Part shown: positions 60,862-64,000 of the stretch, piece by piece | How the letters are laid out: each line of letters opens with the position of its first letter | Numbering within the stretch: position 1 is the stretch's first letter | Assembly (NCBI GenBank): GCA_026168455.1 | Contig: CM047426.1 | Span: 39,490,175-39,554,174 of the forward strand | DNA: 64,000 nucleotides | Reading direction: 5' to 3' | Origin: Theocolax elegans | Lineage: Eukaryota; Arthropoda; Insecta; Hymenoptera; Cerocephalidae | The notes under the pieces: model-generated | Databases searched by the model: none | What the model was told of the DNA's origin: nothing | Seen by the model: only the letters and a program-made list of their open reading frames with translations | Made by a program: the position numbers and the translations under genes

Positions 60862-61074
60862 GTAAGTATTTCTTAATATTTATCATTTGCTTTCTTATAA
60901 AAATAAAGCCTAATGCATGCCAGTACTGCGTATTGAATCCCTATATATAGTGCATTACCTTAGTACGTTAATATTACGCATAAAATGCATATCAGTTATC
61001 GAATAATTTGTATGTTTGTACGTAAATAGTTGCAATTACTGTTCTTACACGAAATATTGTAATTTATTTAATAG

Positions 61075-63807
61075 AATAATATCACGGAGGACAATCTACG
61101 CGAGGTAAGCTGTATGAATATTCTTGAGAAGTGTCGTGTGCACGATGATGATTTATTAACATAGGTTATGAAAGTGTTGTACGTGTCGTTTAGGTTATGG
61201 TATACACATATTGACATATTATATGTATTCATATAGCAAGGTATTCTCTGTACGTGATAAGCTAATCTATTTTCCCAATGTTTTTTATTTTTTTCACTCA
61301 ACAATTTTTTTAACAATGACAGTAAAAATAAATGATTTACGTAAATTAAATTATAGCAAATGAAATATATATATATATTTAAAATATTTACAAATATTTA
61401 TTATTGTGGTTCTAGAATTCTGAAAAAGGAAATTATGCTACAGCTTGTTTCTCACAAAGTGTAGCAGACCCAGGGATTGATTTAACTGCTTGCGAGCAAA
61501 ATAAAGTAGAAAGCCTGAAAATCGCTACGCAAAATTTATCTGTACAACTATACATCAAATTCTCCTTGTACAATCGTAAGACCTGACATCTTTCCATCAT
61601 CAACATCGACAGATACAAGCCAAGGGATAATATCCCTGCCAGCACAAAACGTCTTAAATACGTTATCAGACGTTTTTAAAACGTTTAAAACGCTTAAAAA
61701 CGTTTTAAAAACGTCTTCGAGGCGGACAGTGCTATTAGGGATGTTCAGTACGTACTTTTTGAAAGATCCTTTATAAATTTTTTATTTATTTACTTGATCA
61801 GGTTTTTCAATTAAAACTTGTGGTTATAGGGCACTGAAAATTATGAAGTACTTTCTATTCAACAATTGAGTGAAACTGATCTTCAGAACTTGGCAGTTAT
61901 TGCAGTAAATAACTCTGGACAAACCGATTCTCTTCAATCAGCAACCAATGGAGTAACACCAATAGGTAAAGCAATATCTGGTCCTACGGTAACTGAAACT
62001 GGGACCTCTTCTACGTCAGTATCAGGCGATGATACAAATGCATGTCTAACCCTGCCATTAAAAGAAAGAAATTCTAACGTTTTTGATACACCAACATTTG
62101 TGAGTACGGTATGTATTTAAATACATTAAAAATAATAAATATAATTTGATTATTATTTTGTATTTATTCTTAAATATTTATTGTTTGTAGGGGCTCTTAA
62201 ACTATATGAAAAGTAACACCAAAGGTAAAGAAATTCTCAAATCCTATGAAAAGTGTCGGAAGGAAAATCAATTATTTCCTAAAACCATTAGATCCAAACT
62301 TGTACCATTGATCCAAAATTGTAGGCTAGTAATAGCACGGGAAAAAGATTGTTTATTTAAAAACATAAACGAAACACAAAAAGCTGATAAATTTGTGTAA
62401 GTAGTGTAATCATTAATACTATAATTTTCCTAAGTGAAATTTTTTGAATTTAATTGATTATAAGTTTCCTTTTTTAAACGATTTCATTGTCGTTTTGATT
62501 TCATTAAATTAAAAATTATATTATTTTAAGACGTTAAGTATTTATTACTTTACTTTTTAATTTTTGTTATATAATTTCAAAAATTGTTACAGTTGCGAAA
62601 CTTATTTTGTAAATATTTTATTAATAATTTTTACATAGAAATTGCAGCATACAAAATGTTATTTATTAATATTGTATATTTATAAATTTTAAGATATTTT
62701 GACATAAAGTCTTCCATTATGACGATTTCTTAAATAATTCTAAATATTTTGTTTAGTTTTCATATTTAGTAATTAAAATAAATTTACCTACATTATTTCT
62801 TAGTTATTATTAACTTAATTATATTATATGCAGTGTAGAAAGACATTTTTATAATATTTTTCATAAATTTATTTTTAGAATAAAGAAGGAGAGATTCCAA
62901 ATTTTATCCAATGAAATATCTACTCTTTTTGAAGGAGAAAATCCGCGTACGTATTATACACCGTTCTCACAGGAAGGTAGCGTTAAGTTTATAGCTAGCG
63001 GCAAACTTTGGAATTATTATAATTATGAGAAGGATCGCTTAAAGGCTGCTGATTTATTAGAAACGAAATCCACTACAGTCTGTGAATATATTGTGACCGA
63101 TAAAGGTAAATTATAAACATTAAGATATATTTAAAAAGTTAAATATGCATTGTGATTACTTTTGTTCAGATTATGATCTACTGAACTGGTTATCATCACA
63201 CGTCGAACCACGGGATGACGTCGAAAAAAACTGGACGAGTAGCTTTGAAGCAAGACGTGAAATTCTCCAAAATCAAAGCATTGCTGTTCATGAGTATATT
63301 GATAAATTCCCATGTCTTAAGTTGCAAGCAGTTCATCAGTTGGTATGTTTAATATTTGATTTTGCATTACGTAAAATAAAATTGTTCTTATTAATTGTGT
63401 TTTATTTTGCAGTTTTTAAACGATTTTGCTCGAACGTATCCTGAAGTAACTTTTCTTAATAATGAAAAGTGGATTATAGTAAAAACTAGCCTCCATCGGT
63501 CATTTAAGTTCTGTAAAAATTAATCCCGTGTTTGATTTAGCATTGCTGCACACATTAAAATCAGGAGATCTAAGTGAAGGCACATGTTTTTACAAATGTT
63601 CTTACTTTACTTGCAAAGTATACAAAAATGCTAATATGGTAAATTGGTTTAGAAAAACAAAACTTCCTTATCCTTTATTTGCTACCGTTTATTGTCCCTG
63701 CCAAAAGAAAAGGAAAGAGAAAGAGTAATGGTGATAATGAGTCTACAGAAAGGCCCTATCGACTATCTTTAGAAGAACGCAGAGAATCCTTTATTTTGCA
63801 TGTTGAG
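61075..63807 (+). CDS. Expanded insect family protein of unknown function, partial
   Basis: Candidate exons: 61075-61104, 61416-about 61575, 61830-62108, 62191-62396, 62879-63105, 63170-63342, then 63413 to about 63807. From 61830 to 63342 the donors and acceptors are standard and phases fit, giving an open frame. Visible blocks: FDTPTFVS, LKSYEKCRKENQLFPKTIRS, ISTLFEGENPRTYYTPF, ASGKLWNYYNYEKDRLK, LLNWLSSHVEPRDDVEKNW, then FARTYPEV, and after two frame breaks (near 63495 and 63640) LEERRESFILHVE. This order matches, from memory, a lineage-expanded insect protein family with no known function, possibly transposon-derived. The breaks may be base errors or decay. The start codon is not found; the gene continues past the window. 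Confidence 0.5.
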
Positions 63808-64000
63808 GTATTCTTTTTTAATGATTTAAAATGGTTGTTTCAGTTATAAACTTATTGATGTTAAATTATATTGAATTCATGTTTTTATAAAATAATGTAA
63901 TATTTATAAATATATATATGGGTGGTTCTCTGTGACATCGAAGATGAAAAAAATAAATATTGCTATAACTGTGGGAATATGTTTTAGAGGTATCCAGTAG
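63808..64000 (+). other. Probable intron at right edge
   Basis: Begins GTATTC after the last recognised exon. A TTTTAG near 63986 could be the next acceptor. Confidence 0.35.

Overview
The window looks like AT-rich insect nuclear DNA dominated by transposable elements. Hymenoptera (ant or wasp) is my guess from the style of the repeats; nothing here fixes the species. Two loci look like host genes. One is NSUN4, a mitochondrial rRNA m5C methyltransferase, with 8 exons (29768-33688) of which exons 3-8 appear twice. The other is a multi-exon member of an expanded insect family of unknown function, running off the right edge (61075-63807). I see no tRNA, functional rRNA or CRISPR locus.

Layout. 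1-1559 (minus): a TE-like protein frame open to the left edge. 1588-2079: a SINE with a 5S-rRNA-derived promoter and a long target duplication. 3200-8445 (minus): two truncated copies of a Jockey/CR1-type LINE. 8446-11937: AT-rich DNA with a TATA box, a (GA)n tract and old tandem repeats. 11938-26349 (plus): a Helitron with recognisable 5' and 3' ends and a decayed Rep-helicase gene, split by a 7.9-kb composite insertion (tandem 1.0-kb repeats plus a 4.4-kb palindrome) and by a 1.28-kb solo-LTR-like element carrying a 34-bp minisatellite. 26403-29240: hairpin/palindromic elements, one with a piggyBac-type TTAA MITE inside. 29768-33688: NSUN4. 34812-51722: a palindromic element with a complete-ended Ty3/gypsy retrotransposon (36126-50657, minus) in its AT-rich centre. 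51725-58372: another palindrome, a second gypsy element (plus) whose 5' LTR region is directly duplicated, and two further palindromic insertions. 58373-61074: AT-rich DNA with microsatellites.

The minus-strand gypsy is the most informative element. It has 801/802-bp LTRs, a tRNA-Lys-type primer site, a polypurine tract, an extra ORF before gag, a GGGAAAC slippery heptamer joining gag to pol, and a third ORF in the env position. That third ORF carries no membrane segment but has coiled-coil-like sequence and a zinc-knuckle-like tail, and sits behind a good branch point and splice acceptor. Its interior holds two large direct duplications, so it is about 5 kb longer than a single-copy version would be.

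Quality caution. The NSUN4 copies, the gypsy duplications and the 1.0-kb tandem repeat differ mainly by one-base homopolymer indels. Some duplications and frame breaks may therefore be assembly or consensus errors. Coordinates of element ends are read by eye and may be off by a few bases.
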